Positions 5,466 through 5,483 of a DNA stretch of 5,483 nucleotides are shown here, one piece after another; the first letter of the stretch is position 1; every line of letters starts with the position of its first letter. Source of the stretch: Globobulimina sp. (taxonomy: Eukaryota; Foraminifera; Rotaliida). The notes under the pieces were generated by a model, which was not told where the DNA came from, did not search any database, and saw only the letters and a list, made by a program, of their open reading frames with translations. The DNA lies in contig PIVH01000550.1 of the NCBI GenBank assembly GCA_003354225.1, positions 1 through 5,483 of the forward strand. The letters are read 5' to 3'. The position numbers were made by a program, and so were the translations under genes.

Positions 5466-5483
5466 CGGACGAGGGTGATCCGG

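Noticed and set aside
1-5483. Giant-virus origin
   Set aside because: RCC1-like repeats occur in giant viruses, but a probable spliceosomal intron, sizeable non-coding gaps with dispersed repeats and a tubulin gene fit a cellular eukaryote better. I cannot exclude it from this window alone.

Overview
This window looks like nuclear DNA of a gene-dense, AT-rich unicellular eukaryote. It carries an alpha-tubulin-like gene, two genes for RCC1-type beta-propellers, a probable very short spliceosomal intron, no Shine-Dalgarno/operon layout, and genes alternating on both strands with intergenic gaps of about 80 to 470 bp. The standard genetic code fits every gene. No lineage is proved. The short motif 'hydrophobic-[PH]-x2-hydrophobic-x2-[LV]-x3-[YF]' preceding or embedded in three of the proteins gives me a vague impression of protist families expanded in Rhizaria such as foraminifera, but this is only an impression. 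A giant virus is a less likely alternative.

Layout from left to right. Bases 974 to 1 (minus strand) hold the 5' part of an RCC1-repeat protein with a possible N-myristoylation start; it runs off the left edge. Bases 975-1436 are a divergent intergenic region holding copy A of an approximately 85-bp repeat and a 47-bp hairpin. Bases 1437-2294 (plus) encode an unrecognised protein with three predicted membrane segments. Bases 2295-2765, between convergent genes, hold an array of CRE-like (ACGTCAC) sites with a perfect 12-bp palindrome, and copy B of the repeat, so the membrane-protein gene is flanked by direct repeats. Bases 4112 to 2766 (minus) encode a second RCC1-type propeller of about seven blades; its open frame most likely includes a 63-nt intron that has no stop codon and mimics a membrane helix. 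A 78-80 bp head-to-head promoter follows, then a strongly divergent alpha-tubulin-like gene (4192-5463).

How the genes might work together: classical RCC1 is the exchange factor of Ran, which controls spindle microtubule assembly, and one RCC1-type gene shares a compact bidirectional promoter with a tubulin-like gene. Co-expression is therefore plausible. However, most RCC1-domain proteins are not Ran exchange factors and nothing here shows exchange activity, so a common function is inference only. The points most worth a second look are the tubulin-like protein (changed nucleotide-loop residues, missing catalytic glutamate, abrupt end at a splice-donor-like GTAATG), the hidden intron, the CRE-like array, and the direct repeats flanking the compositionally distinct membrane-protein gene.
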